A DNA stretch of 64,000 nucleotides. It comes from CAZLQG01 sp964561655. GTDB lineage: Bacteria > Patescibacteriota > Doudnabacteria > UBA920. The notes below the pieces were generated by a model. It was not told the DNA's origin. It did no database searches and worked only from the letters and a program-made list of their open reading frames with translations. Within the stretch, counting starts at the first letter, position 1, and the number at the start of each line of letters is the position of its first letter. Location: the NCBI GenBank assembly GCA_964561655.1, contig CAZLQG010000001.1:1-64000 (forward strand). Reading direction: 5' to 3'. Below are positions 31,337 through 39,939 of the stretch, one piece after another. The position numbers and the translations under genes are program-made.

Positions 31337-31352
31337 AAAGATTGGTTATCCA

Positions 31353-32417
31353 ATGAAAAAGAATCAAACCTTAAAAATTGTTCTAATAAGCGTTGGGTTG
31401 GCCATTTTTGTGGACATTTTTTTTGCGCGCTTTATTGCCGCTAAACTTTCTACCTGGCCCTTGCTTAATCGTTTCCAAATTTTAAATCCCCAGGCGCCGA
31501 TTGTAATTAACACGAAAGAAGAAGTGCGCGTGAGCGAAACCGGAGACGTAATTAAAACCGTGAATGCGGTAAAATCAAAAATCAGCGCCGTAATTTTAAA
31601 AAATGACGACAGGTTTGCTCAAGTTGGGACAGCTCTCAACTTGACTTCCGACGGATTATTTTTAACCTTAGATTCCGCGATAGGCGAAAAACAGGCAAGC
31701 CAGTTTTTGGTCAAAATGGACAATGGTAAAAGCGCTGAAGTCGCAGAAATTATCAAAGATCCTACAACTGATTTGGTAGTTTTAAGAACTACTTTTTCCG
31801 GCGTGAACGTAGCGGAATTGGGGGAGTCTTCGCAGCTGGTGGTTGGGGAAAAAATGATTTTGCTTTCCGCAAGCTTGCTTGATTATGCAATAAGGTTCCA
31901 GGATGCTTATGTTTCAACAAGCCAGCAGGAAAGCGGTCTTTCACAGGTTAGTAGTGATTTTCCGACAAGGGCTTATGTTTTGGATTCTAAGCAGGCAGAC
32001 TTACCCGGCCAAGTCGTGGTGAATTTTAAAAATAAGATTGTTGGCATTAGGGATTCTAAGACGCTTGTGTCATCCGATGTCATTAAAAATTTTGTGAGCA
32101 GACTTTTGGCGGAAGGGGATAAAATTTCCCGTCCCGTTTTTGGGTTTGAATACAAAACGGTAAGTGGAGTTGAAACTTTAGTTTTTGGCATGCCCTCGGG
32201 GGCGGAGGTCATAAAAGTTAATGCCGGCGGTCCTGCCCAAAAAACCGGTCTAAGGGCCGGCGATGTAATTACTTCCGTCAGCGCAGAAGGTATAAGCGCT
32301 GAGAACCCTTTAGAGACGATTTTGGAAAAATATAAGCCTGGAGATGAGATTAAATTAGGTATTGTGCGAAAAGAAGAGGTTTTGGAGTTAATTCTGGCCG
32401 TGGGCCAGCTTAAATAA
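31353..32417 (+). CDS. HtrA-like PDZ protein lacking the protease triad
   Basis: A 354-aa protein from ATG 31353. N-terminal TM (~8-27), then a trypsin-like fold, then a PDZ domain (GGPAQKTGLRAGDVITSVSAEG, ~288-309). Compared with DegP/HtrA, the oxyanion/His segment 'GSGfii..dGyilTNnHVv' reads GTALNLTSDGLFLTLDSAIG, so His is lost. The Asp remains in DPTTDLVVLR. 'GNSGGPLvn' reads ADLPGQVVVN, so the Ser is lost. It is probably an inactive pseudoprotease, perhaps a peptide-binding chaperone or scaffold. rfbB follows after 4 bases. Confidence 0.8.
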   Translation: MKKNQTLKIVLISVGLAIFVDIFFARFIAAKLSTWPLLNRFQILNPQAPIVINTKEEVRVSETGDVIKTVNAVKSKISAVILKNDDRFAQVGTALNLTSDGLFLTLDSAIGEKQASQFLVKMDNGKSAEVAEIIKDPTTDLVVLRTTFSGVNVAELGESSQLVVGEKMILLSASLLDYAIRFQDAYVSTSQQESGLSQVSSDFPTRAYVLDSKQADLPGQVVVNFKNKIVGIRDSKTLVSSDVIKNFVSRLLAEGDKISRPVFGFEYKTVSGVETLVFGMPSGAEVIKVNAGGPAQKTGLRAGDVITSVSAEGISAENPLETILEKYKPGDEIKLGIVRKEEVLELILAVGQLK

Positions 32418-32421
32418 ATTT

Positions 32422-33429
32422 ATGAAACTGCTTATTACCGGCGGCGCCGGATTTATTGGTTCTAATTTTGTCCATTATTGGGTAAAGAGCCATCCCCAAG
32501 ACGAAATTATAGTTATGGACAAACTTACTTATGCGGGTAATTTGGAAAATTTAGAGCCGGTAAAAGACAAAATCAAATTTATCAAAGGCGATATTTGCGA
32601 AGAAGCCGATGTTAACCTAGCGATGGAAGATTGCAACATTGTCGTTCATTTCGCAGCGGAGAGCCACGTAGACAGGTCAATTTTGAATCCGGACGATTTT
32701 GTGAAGACGAATGTTCTGGGCACGCATATTTTGCTTAAGGTTGCTAAAGAAAAAAAGATAAAACATTTCCATCATGTTTCCACCGATGAAGTATTCGGCA
32801 GCCTGCTTTTGGGTTCAACGGAAAAATGGAACGAAGGAACGGCTTATAACCCGAGAAGCCCTTATTCGGCAAGCAAAGCGGCGTCTGACCATTTAGTCCG
32901 CGCTTATTTTATTACTTTTGGCCTGCCGGTAACCGTCACCAATTGCGCCAACAATATCGGCCCATATATGTTTCCGGAAAAGCTTATTCCTTTGGCCATT
33001 ACTAATTTGTTAGAGGGCAAAAAGGTCCCGGTGTATAAGCCGGGAAACCAAATAAGGGAATGGCTGCATGTGGAGGATCACTGCCGGGCGATTGATTTAA
33101 TTTTGCAAAAAGGGGAAAAAGGAGAGACTTATTTTATTTCACCTGACAATCCGGAATTTACGAACCTGCAGGTAATAAAACGGCTTTTGGAAATAATGAA
33201 TTTACCCGAAGACAGAATTGAATACGTCATTGACAGGCCGGGACACGACCAGCGCTATGCCATTGATCATTCAAAAATCACAAAGGAACTTGGTTGGAAA
33301 CCAAAGCATGACTTGGAACAGTCGCTAAGAGAGATGGTTGAGTGGTACACGAAAAATCAGGATTGGTGGAAGCGCGTAAAAAGCGGAGAATACCGAAAAT
33401 ATTACGAAAAGCAGTATGCAAAAAGATAA
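32422..33429 (+). CDS. rfbB: dTDP-glucose 4,6-dehydratase
   Basis: A 335-aa short-chain dehydrogenase. NAD-binding GGAGFIGSNF at the N-terminus, HFAAESHVDRS, the TDE active-site triplet in HVSTDEVFG and the catalytic Tyr/Lys in YSASKAASDH all match RmlB. It makes dTDP-4-keto-6-deoxyglucose. It is the first gene of an rfbB-rfbD-rfbA cluster with 4-14 base overlaps. Confidence 0.95.
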   Translation: MKLLITGGAGFIGSNFVHYWVKSHPQDEIIVMDKLTYAGNLENLEPVKDKIKFIKGDICEEADVNLAMEDCNIVVHFAAESHVDRSILNPDDFVKTNVLGTHILLKVAKEKKIKHFHHVSTDEVFGSLLLGSTEKWNEGTAYNPRSPYSASKAASDHLVRAYFITFGLPVTVTNCANNIGPYMFPEKLIPLAITNLLEGKKVPVYKPGNQIREWLHVEDHCRAIDLILQKGEKGETYFISPDNPEFTNLQVIKRLLEIMNLPEDRIEYVIDRPGHDQRYAIDHSKITKELGWKPKHDLEQSLREMVEWYTKNQDWWKRVKSGEYRKYYEKQYAKR

Positions 33430-34261
33430 AATTTTGATTCTTGGCGTTAGAGGTATGCTGGGCAGGCAGTTGATGGCTGTTTTCGGCGACAGGGCCGTTG
33501 GTTGGGACAGAATAGAGTTAGATATTACAAAGGCTGATGATATGGGATCAAAAATTAAAGATTTAAAACCGGCGATCATTATTAATTGCGTGGCGTATAA
33601 TGATGTGGATGGAGCGGAAGACAATCAAGACTTGGCTTTTAAGCTTAATTCGGAATCAGTGGGGAATTTGGCCAAAATTTGCCAATCTATTAATTGCGTA
33701 TTAGTATACTATTCTACAAATTACGTATTTGACGGGGAAAAAGGTGAATATAAAGAAGATGATAAACCAAATCCGCAATCTGTTTACGCAAAAAGCAAAT
33801 ATCAGGGCGAATTAGAAATTCAAAAACATCTCAACAAATATTTTGTTATCCGCACGGCGGTTTTGTTCGGTCCAAAAGGGGAAAGCACAACCTCCAAAAA
33901 AAGTTTTGTGGAAATAATGCTGGGTTTAGCAAACCGTCAAAAGGAAATAAAGGTGGTGAGTGATGAAATCAACAGCCTTACCTACGCGGTTGATTTAGCA
34001 AACCAAACTAAGCTATTATTGGAAGGCGGGTACCCGTTTGGCATTTATCATATTACAAATAAAGGACAGGCGAGTTGGTACGATTTTGCCCGAGAAATTT
34101 TTAAAATAAAAGGTAAAAACATTGAACTTATTTCTGTATCGTCCGCTGAATTTAAAAGAAAAGCCAAACGGTCAAAAAAAGCTGTTTTACTGAATACCAA
34201 GTTGCCACAGCTTCGAGGCTGGCAGGAAGCTTTAGAAAAATTTTTATCAACAGACCAATGA
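33416..34261 (+). CDS. rfbD: dTDP-4-dehydrorhamnose reductase
   Basis: A 281-aa RmlD-type protein. GVRGMLGRQLMAVFGD (nucleotide-binding), INCVAYNDVDGAE, YYSTNYVFDGEKGEY and the catalytic YAKSKYQGE are all RmlD-like. Overlaps rfbB by 14 bases. It completes dTDP-L-rhamnose if a 3,5-epimerase (RmlC) is supplied; no rmlC is in the cluster, so it is elsewhere or the end product differs. Confidence 0.92.
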   Translation: MQKDKILILGVRGMLGRQLMAVFGDRAVGWDRIELDITKADDMGSKIKDLKPAIIINCVAYNDVDGAEDNQDLAFKLNSESVGNLAKICQSINCVLVYYSTNYVFDGEKGEYKEDDKPNPQSVYAKSKYQGELEIQKHLNKYFVIRTAVLFGPKGESTTSKKSFVEIMLGLANRQKEIKVVSDEINSLTYAVDLANQTKLLLEGGYPFGIYHITNKGQASWYDFAREIFKIKGKNIELISVSSAEFKRKAKRSKKAVLLNTKLPQLRGWQEALEKFLSTDQ

Positions 34262-34974
34262 AGGGGATAATTTTGTCGGGAGGCAGCGGCACACGCCTGC
34301 TTCCGCTTACTAAAATCACTTCCAAACAGCTTTTGCCGGTTTATAATAAACCGATGATTTTTTACCCTTTGGAAACTCTGCTTAAGGCTGGTATTAAGGA
34401 TATTTTAATTATTGTGGCGCCAGAGCACGCGGGGGACTACAGCGAACTTTTAGGAAGCGGTAAAGAATTTGGCGCGAAATTTACTTTTAAGATTCAAAAC
34501 AAGCCGGAAGGTCTTGCGCAAGCATTTATAATCGGCGCGGATTTCATAGATGGCGCTAACGTCTGCATGATTCTGGGTGATAATATCTTTGAAGATGATT
34601 TTTCGCAGATTATCAAGAATTTTCAAAGCGGCGGGCATGTGTTCGCAAAAAAAGTTCCTGACCCGGAAAGGTTTGGTGTAGTTAAATTTGACGAAAACAT
34701 GAATGCGCTACGAATAGAAGAAAAACCAAAAACCCATATCTCAGATTACGCTATTACGGGACTTTATATTTACGATGGCCGGGTAATGGAAGCGGCCAAA
34801 CAGGTTAAACCTTCTGCTAGGGGCGAACTTGAAATTACGGATCTTCATAATTGGTATTTAAAGCGCGGAGAGCTGAAAGTTGATATCGTAAAAGGGGAGT
34901 GGGTGGACGCCGGAACTTTTGAGTCTCTTTTTAGAGCAAGTGAACTTGCCAGAAATAAACTTTCAAAGCAATGA
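34258..34974 (+). CDS. rfbA: Glucose-1-phosphate thymidylyltransferase (short form)
   Basis: A 238-aa protein. The nucleotidyltransferase signature GGSGTRLLPLT at the N-terminus, KQLLPVYNKPMIFYPLE, and catalytic ILGDNIFED and VDAGTFESL are clear RmlA motifs. RmlA is usually ~290 residues; the missing C-terminal ~50 residues form the allosteric dTDP-rhamnose site in classical enzymes, so feedback control may be absent or different. Confidence 0.93.
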   Translation: MKGIILSGGSGTRLLPLTKITSKQLLPVYNKPMIFYPLETLLKAGIKDILIIVAPEHAGDYSELLGSGKEFGAKFTFKIQNKPEGLAQAFIIGADFIDGANVCMILGDNIFEDDFSQIIKNFQSGGHVFAKKVPDPERFGVVKFDENMNALRIEEKPKTHISDYAITGLYIYDGRVMEAAKQVKPSARGELEITDLHNWYLKRGELKVDIVKGEWVDAGTFESLFRASELARNKLSKQ

Positions 34975-35909
34975 CATTAAAACAGCAAAAAATAATTTGT
35001 GCATCTTTAATCGCCATAGTCGTGGTTGGTGGTTTGGAAATTTTGGCCTTGATTATTAATTTGGACCAGCCGGCAATCTTTTTAAAAACGGCTTTTGTTA
35101 TTTATCTTTATTTGTTAGCCAAGATGGCGTTTTTGTACGATTTGCATTTTAAAAATCCGGGTGCTCTTTCTCGCGCCAAAACGCGGCACGAGAGTGTTTC
35201 CCACTGGCTACATCGCTTAATAAGAATTTTGGCTTCGGCTTTTTGGGACAGAATCCAGCACATGCGGCGATGGACTTATTTTAGGCATTTCCAAAATTAT
35301 TTGCTTCTGCCGGCTTTAATTTTTTGGTCCACGGTTTGCCTGCTTTATTTGAATTTGGGCAGAATTATGCTGCAGCAGACTTTCATTATAATTTCTTCCA
35401 TTGGGCTTGTGCTTACTTACTGGCATTTAAAGGAAATTTTTCACAGAAAGAAAGAAATAGTGGACCACGGCATTTTTGTGGCGCTTTCCGCGGTTAAGCT
35501 TTATACGGCTTTTATTACGTTCAGCGCGGTTTTGGGGATTGTTAAATTCTTTTGCCTTTCGCAGAACTTATTTGTTTTGGCAGTATTTTCCTTGTCCGCT
35601 TTGCTGATCTACCAAGCTTTGTTCCAGCATAATCTTATTAAGCTTAAAACTTTGTTACTTGGCTTGGCAGCAGCCTTAATTATGGGGTTTGCGGCCTGGC
35701 AAGTCTACGGCGTTTGGGGGCAGAATTATTTTACCGCGGGCGGGTTTTTAATGGTTGTTTATAATTTTCTTTGGAGTTTGTATCATCATTATTTGGACAA
35801 GACTTTAACTAAAAAAAGCTTTTTTGAACTTTTGGTCTTAAGTTTGATTTTTGCCATGATGATGATTGGGGTTACAAATTTCCGAGGTGAAATCATCGGA
35901 GCTTGTTAA
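34971..35909 (+). CDS. Polytopic membrane protein at the end of the rfb cluster
   Basis: A 312-aa protein with about eight TM helices, overlapping rfbA by 4 bases. A cytoplasmic basic loop (ALSRAKTRHESVSHWLHRLIRI) lies after the second TM. I do not recognise a family. The overlap and a shared terminator (35940-35966) place it in the dTDP-sugar operon, so a role in surface glycan assembly is possible but unproven. Confidence 0.65.
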   Translation: MTLKQQKIICASLIAIVVVGGLEILALIINLDQPAIFLKTAFVIYLYLLAKMAFLYDLHFKNPGALSRAKTRHESVSHWLHRLIRILASAFWDRIQHMRRWTYFRHFQNYLLLPALIFWSTVCLLYLNLGRIMLQQTFIIISSIGLVLTYWHLKEIFHRKKEIVDHGIFVALSAVKLYTAFITFSAVLGIVKFFCLSQNLFVLAVFSLSALLIYQALFQHNLIKLKTLLLGLAAALIMGFAAWQVYGVWGQNYFTAGGFLMVVYNFLWSLYHHYLDKTLTKKSFFELLVLSLIFAMMMIGVTNFRGEIIGAC

Positions 35910-35939
35910 CTTACAAACAGGATTAACATCAAGCAATAA

Positions 35940-35966
35940 AAAACCCTCCAAAAGATGGAGGGTTTT
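35940..35966. terminator. Bidirectional terminator
   Basis: AAAACCCTCCA / TGGAGGGTTTT, 11 perfect pairs, between the rfb cluster (+) and the CAP gene (-). Confidence 0.85.
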
Positions 35967-35986
35967 AGTTTGGCGCATTTTTTAAT

Positions 35987-36994
35987 TTATAACCAGTACA
36001 TTAAAGCTAAAATTATTAAAGCTAAAATTAAAATAATAATATTATTAACTTTTTTATCCAAGGGCAAAAGTTTTTTTTGGAGCAGTTCTCTTGCGTCCAA
36101 AAATAAAACTATTAAAAGTAGCCCGCCGAAAGCAATGGCGAGATAGCGGTTAAATTTTAAGGGATTAAAACTAATCTTGGGCTGGCTTAAGGGCTGGACC
36201 GGGGGTGAAGTTTGAGTCGTTGTCGGAATTTCAATTTGTTGCTGGCTTTTCCCTGTAGTAAACGAAGGTTCTTCTTCGTCTTCGCCACCCCTTAAGGCAA
36301 CCGTTTGCGTGGGTCCCTGTTTTTCTTGTTGTTGCGGAAGCTCTTGCTGTTCTTGCGGAGTTTGGATTTGTGTTTCAGGGGTTTGGGTCGTTTCCGATTC
36401 AACTTGAGGGATTTGCTGTTCTTGGCTTGGGGGCGGGGGAGAAGGAATGGTTTTTTGCACAATCAGTGTTCCAAAAGTATTGGCTATGGAAGAATAATGC
36501 TGGCTTTTGTTTGTGTCCCCAAAATCGAGGCCCATGCCCTGATCTTCAAAACTGTCATTTAAAATGTTGGCTCTGTGCGTTGGGCTGTTCATCCAGGCGG
36601 CAACCAGGCTTTCGGTATTATAAAAATCAATCGCTAAATTTTCACCAAGCTGTAAGTAAGGAGAATAGCCCTGCGCTACAATAGTCGGCCAAATATAATT
36701 GCCGTCCGGGTCGGTATGGCTGAAATAATTTCTGACAATCATGTCCGTAGCCTTAATTTGTGCGGCCGCGGAAAGCTTAGTGTTGGTGTTGAGTGTAGTT
36801 TGGTTTCTAAGCGTGCGTTCTTTATTTACCTCATCAATAATGTTATTTTTAGTTAAATCGGAAGCGCTGATTTGGTAATTTTGGGAAAAGTAAAGGTTAA
36901 GCGCAACAACCAAAATAAAAATCAGGATCAGCGCTGAAATGCCTTTGTTTCTGAAAATGCTTTGATTATAGGAGTTTTTGAAAGGTTTGTTCAT
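35987..36994 (-). CDS. CAP-domain protein with Pro/Gln-rich stalk and C-terminal TMs
   Basis: A 335-aa protein. TM ~18-35, CAP domain ~50-190 (VNKERTLRNQTTLNTNTKL, His in YFSHTDPDG, LGENLAID, AWMNSPTHRANILND), a ~90-residue Pro/Gln/Thr-rich low-complexity linker, and two TM helices at the end (YLAIAFGGLLLIVLFL; NIIILILALIILALMYW). It is a membrane-tethered extracytoplasmic CAP protein, distinct in layout from the one at 1077. Function unknown. Confidence 0.83.
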   Translation of the reverse strand: MNKPFKNSYNQSIFRNKGISALILIFILVVALNLYFSQNYQISASDLTKNNIIDEVNKERTLRNQTTLNTNTKLSAAAQIKATDMIVRNYFSHTDPDGNYIWPTIVAQGYSPYLQLGENLAIDFYNTESLVAAWMNSPTHRANILNDSFEDQGMGLDFGDTNKSQHYSSIANTFGTLIVQKTIPSPPPPSQEQQIPQVESETTQTPETQIQTPQEQQELPQQQEKQGPTQTVALRGGEDEEEPSFTTGKSQQQIEIPTTTQTSPPVQPLSQPKISFNPLKFNRYLAIAFGGLLLIVLFLDARELLQKKLLPLDKKVNNIIILILALIILALMYWL

Positions 36995-37042
36995 TGGGGA
37001 GTAGGTTATTTTGCAATTTAATATTACATGGTTTGGGCATAC

Positions 37043-37071
37043 TTGACAAGTTTAATATTTTATGTTAATAT
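37043..37071 (+). promoter_or_regulatory. Sortase gene promoter
   Basis: TTGACA (37043-37048), 17 bases, TAATAT (37066-37071); start ~20 bases before the ATG at 37098. Confidence 0.7.
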
Positions 37072-37097
37072 GTACAGTCTTTCAATAATTACAAAAT

Positions 37098-38438
37098 ATG
37101 AGCGACCCAAAGCCAAAAATTTATCCGATTGCCAGTCTGGAAGTTGCAAAAATGCTGGGCATTGATACTTCTCAAAGCCCCAGCAATGCGGCCTCCAGCA
37201 GCACTGACAGCGTGAGCGCCGGCGATTTGCCGGTAGCTGATTTGCCGGTGGTTGAAGCGGAAGTTTCCACAGAAAAACCTGCTATGGAAACGCCTGCCGC
37301 TGAAAAGGAAAGCCTTTCCAAGAGCGAACTTTCTCCTAGTGAGAACGTAGAAGAAATTTTAGATTTGGAAGAAAAAAAAGTTGTTCGTCCGGTTTGGCTT
37401 AAGATTGTAAAAACGGCTGCGCCTTATTTGATAGTTTTTGCCGTTGCCGTATTTTTGTATTATTTCTTTTTCAGCCAAGTAAATATTGGGGCAAGCTTGG
37501 CAAAGTCCATTCCGAAAAAAGTGGAGACTGCCAAAGAGAGCGTCATTAGTTCGCTGGCCAAACAAAACAGCGAAGCTTATTACGCTTGGGTTTCCAAGTT
37601 TTATTATGATGTTTCTGATTCTGGTATCTTAGACCCGTTTGCCGACAATTCAGGCAACGGTCTTTCGAATTTCCAAAAATATCTTTTGAATTTAAATCCG
37701 CGCAGCTACGACACACTTGGTCTTGGCATGTCAGACAGCGAAGCCATAGCCCAAGGCATTAACCCTTTGACCGGGGCTAAACTTACACAAAGCCAAAAGA
37801 GCATGATAGATCAGTATTTTGACATGGAAGTCGTGGCTAACCGCTTGGCCTTGGCTAATTTGCATAATACCAGCAGAGTTGCCGGCGCGCGCGTTGGCTT
37901 AGGGCCTTTACGTGACCCTAATTACAATTATATTTATGAAGAGTCTGCACAGTCTGCGGAAGTCGTAAATGAAAGCGGTGTGGAAGTAGATATCACGATA
38001 CCAGGGCGTTTGGAAATTCCCGAACTTAACATTAACGTGCCTATAATTTGGACCCAGGATCCGAAAGATTTTGAAAATGATTTGCAGTTAGGCGTGGTGC
38101 ATTATCCGGGCACGGCTTTGCCGGGCCAGATTGGCACAACTTATATTTCCGGCCATTCCAGCAACTACGCTTGGGCAAAAGGCGATTTCAAGCGCGTGTT
38201 CGCGAAATTAGGGGACTTGCCGGATAATACTTCTTTTAAAGTTACCGTTGTGCAAAAAAATGGTAAAGATGCCATTTTGCATTACGTTGTTACCCACAGG
38301 CAGGAATTTGGCGCGATTGACCAGGAACAATTTAAAAACAGTGGTAAATCTGTAATAGCTTTGTCTACCTGCTGGCCCGTGGGCTCCACGGCCAAGCGTT
38401 TGGTGGTGTTTGCTGAATTAACGCAGGTGTCTAAATAG
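37098..38438 (+). CDS. Sortase with EF-hand-like insert
   Basis: A 446-aa protein. An acidic cytoplasmic N-terminus (~1-105) precedes a TM (~112-128). Next is a Ca-binding-like loop DPFADNSGNGLSNFQKYLLN (~178-197, D-x-N-x-G-x-G pattern as in calcium-bound 'D.DgDGL.d..E' repeats). The sortase domain is C-terminal (~295-444). Catalytic residues: His in YISGHSSNY (~352), Cys in ALSTCWPVG (~427), Arg in TAKRLVV (~436). Sortases cut a C-terminal sorting motif and transfer the protein to the cell surface. The likely client is the protein at 39940. Confidence 0.9.
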   Translation: MSDPKPKIYPIASLEVAKMLGIDTSQSPSNAASSSTDSVSAGDLPVADLPVVEAEVSTEKPAMETPAAEKESLSKSELSPSENVEEILDLEEKKVVRPVWLKIVKTAAPYLIVFAVAVFLYYFFFSQVNIGASLAKSIPKKVETAKESVISSLAKQNSEAYYAWVSKFYYDVSDSGILDPFADNSGNGLSNFQKYLLNLNPRSYDTLGLGMSDSEAIAQGINPLTGAKLTQSQKSMIDQYFDMEVVANRLALANLHNTSRVAGARVGLGPLRDPNYNYIYEESAQSAEVVNESGVEVDITIPGRLEIPELNINVPIIWTQDPKDFENDLQLGVVHYPGTALPGQIGTTYISGHSSNYAWAKGDFKRVFAKLGDLPDNTSFKVTVVQKNGKDAILHYVVTHRQEFGAIDQEQFKNSGKSVIALSTCWPVGSTAKRLVVFAELTQVSK

Positions 38439-38791
38439 CTAATTCACCCTGAGCTATGCCGATGGGAGAACTTACCCAAGTTTCCAAGTAAAAAAACTGT
38501 TTGTCGGGTGTTAGAGAGCCATTATCATACTATCTTGTATGATAATGGCTAAAAATACCTGGCACAAAGTTAGATAAAGGAGGCGCTTAGATAGAAGCGT
38601 TTTTATTCATTTAAAAAGCTTGGCAGATGGTAAAGTTTAAAATTGTCAATATAAAACCCGGCCGTAACGGATATTGACAGTTTTAGAAGCTATTATTCTG
38701 CTCGGCTTGGCCGGCAGAGTATCGTCGGACAGATTTTTGTCCGGCGTTTGGCCATCAGGCCGAGACAATCGAAATCTGGAGGATTTGAAAG
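38439..38791. other. Intergenic region with hairpins and a structured leader
   Basis: It contains a perfect 14-bp hairpin AGCCATTATCATAC/GTATGATAATGGCT (38517-38550) and a CGCTT/AAGCG terminator with T5 (38584-38604). A TTGACA (38674-38679) has only weak -10 options. Beyond it lies a GC-rich leader with nested stems (GGACA/TGTCC and CTCGG/CCGAG) ending in GGAGG before the next ATG. Confidence 0.55.
38584..38604 (+). terminator. Terminator after the sortase gene
   Basis: CGCTT-AGATAG-AAGCG followed by TTTTT, preceded by the 14-bp hairpin at 38517-38550. Confidence 0.6.
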
Positions 38792-39679
38792 ATGAAACGA
38801 ATCGTTGCGTTTGTTTTTGTTGCGTTTGCCATGACTTCGGTCGTGTCGGCGCAGCAGGATAGGTTTTCTTCCGAACGGGCGTGTGTGAATGCGGTGTCGG
38901 CTGGGACCGCGGTATGGTATCAACCGTCGTTCTTCGATCATCGAAACCGACCGCCTGCCCGCCCGGTGGCAACCACACGGGCACTTGAAGAACGTGGTTG
39001 CGTAGAAATGTGGATAGTTGGTGGATGGGCTTGGATTCCCCAGCCCGGCGTTTCACAGGTTGGTGAAAACGCGCCGCAGTTCGATTTTGACACAGACGGA
39101 CAACCAATCCGTCGGTCAGACTGCGGCAATCGGGTGCGTAAGATCGTATACGTGCCCGAGGAAAAGTCAGAGCTGTCTCCATCTCCTCCTCCATCACCTC
39201 CATCACCTCCATCACCTTCTGCGCTAGAACAGGAGCAAAATGTGACCGTAAATGTCACAATCCAAGCTCCGGAGCCGTCGATGTCAACAGGATCGTGCAT
39301 CATTCTCGGTCCTCAAACTGTCGAGGGGGCTGAACCTGCCGTGTATACGGTAGAGGTTCACCCACCCGGAACAACAGTTCCGAGAGTGGGTTGGTGGTAC
39401 ATTGACGGACGTTTGGCCGGTAACGGGGATAGGTTTGCCACTAATGGAGCCCGGCTGTCCCGTGATCGCAAGAGGAGCGGGAACATTGCCATTGAATGGC
39501 GAGGTGGAGAACTGGCATGCCGCGCCGACGTATTCTGGGAGAAGCCCAGTAGTAAAAAGAAGTGGGTGATCCTTGGGGTAGTCGGTGGTATTGCGGGTGG
39601 TGGCGCAGTCTACGTAACACGCAACGGCAAGAAAAAGCCGCGGTTGCCAGCCGCGGGTTCGGGCGACCCCGCGCCCTGA
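38792..39679 (+). CDS. Exported protein of atypical composition, unknown function
   Basis: A 295-aa protein. Signal peptide MKRIVAFVFVAFAMTSVVSA, then Cys-containing globular segments, a Pro/Ser linker (SPSPPPSPPSPPSPSA, ~132-147), a second globular part with paired Cys (GSCIILGP...ELACRADVFW) and a C-terminal TM (VILGVVGGIAGGGAVYV) with basic tail. Codons are G/C-ending (CGA, CCG, GTC, ACG), unlike its AT-rich neighbours, and a consensus GGAGG lies 9 bases before the ATG, which is rare here. This suggests transfer from another genome. No family recognised. Confidence 0.7.
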   Translation: MKRIVAFVFVAFAMTSVVSAQQDRFSSERACVNAVSAGTAVWYQPSFFDHRNRPPARPVATTRALEERGCVEMWIVGGWAWIPQPGVSQVGENAPQFDFDTDGQPIRRSDCGNRVRKIVYVPEEKSELSPSPPPSPPSPPSPSALEQEQNVTVNVTIQAPEPSMSTGSCIILGPQTVEGAEPAVYTVEVHPPGTTVPRVGWWYIDGRLAGNGDRFATNGARLSRDRKRSGNIAIEWRGGELACRADVFWEKPSSKKKWVILGVVGGIAGGGAVYVTRNGKKKPRLPAAGSGDPAP

Positions 39680-39703
39680 CGATTCGATTTGTGCTTGGGG
39701 GGA

Positions 39704-39747
39704 GGCGAGCGGAAAACATCCGCAAACCTACCCCCTCGCCAATTTTT
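39704..39747 (+). terminator. Terminator of the atypical gene
   Basis: GGCGAG-CGGA...TCCG...CTCGCC nested stems followed by AATTTTT. Confidence 0.6.
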
Positions 39748-39835
39748 AAGTTTTTAGCTAGACTTATAAATCGTATATAATAAATAGGATTTATTAGTTT
39801 TGTCAAAATTGGTTATAAATAAGCCAATAATAGGC

Positions 39836-39864
39836 TTGACAAAATATTGAAAAAGTATTATAAT
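39836..39864 (+). promoter_or_regulatory. Consensus promoter of the giant surface protein
   Basis: Perfect TTGACA (39836-39841), 17-base spacer and perfect TATAAT (39859-39864), with a ~68-base leader. It is the strongest promoter match in the window. Confidence 0.85.
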
Positions 39865-39939
39865 GCATAGTCATTTATTAATTTTTAAAATTTTAATAAT
39901 TTTATAATCTAAGATAAATAATTATCAATTATCAACAAG

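Noticed and set aside
31278..31352. Upstream extension of the HtrA-like gene to a GTG at 31278
   Set aside because: The extension overlaps the MITE-like element; the ATG at 31353 begins a clear basic-then-hydrophobic signal anchor.
38646..39215. 189-aa frame antisense to the atypical exported protein
   Set aside because: The + strand frame has GGAGG, a signal peptide, a Pro hinge and a TM; the antisense frame has none of these.
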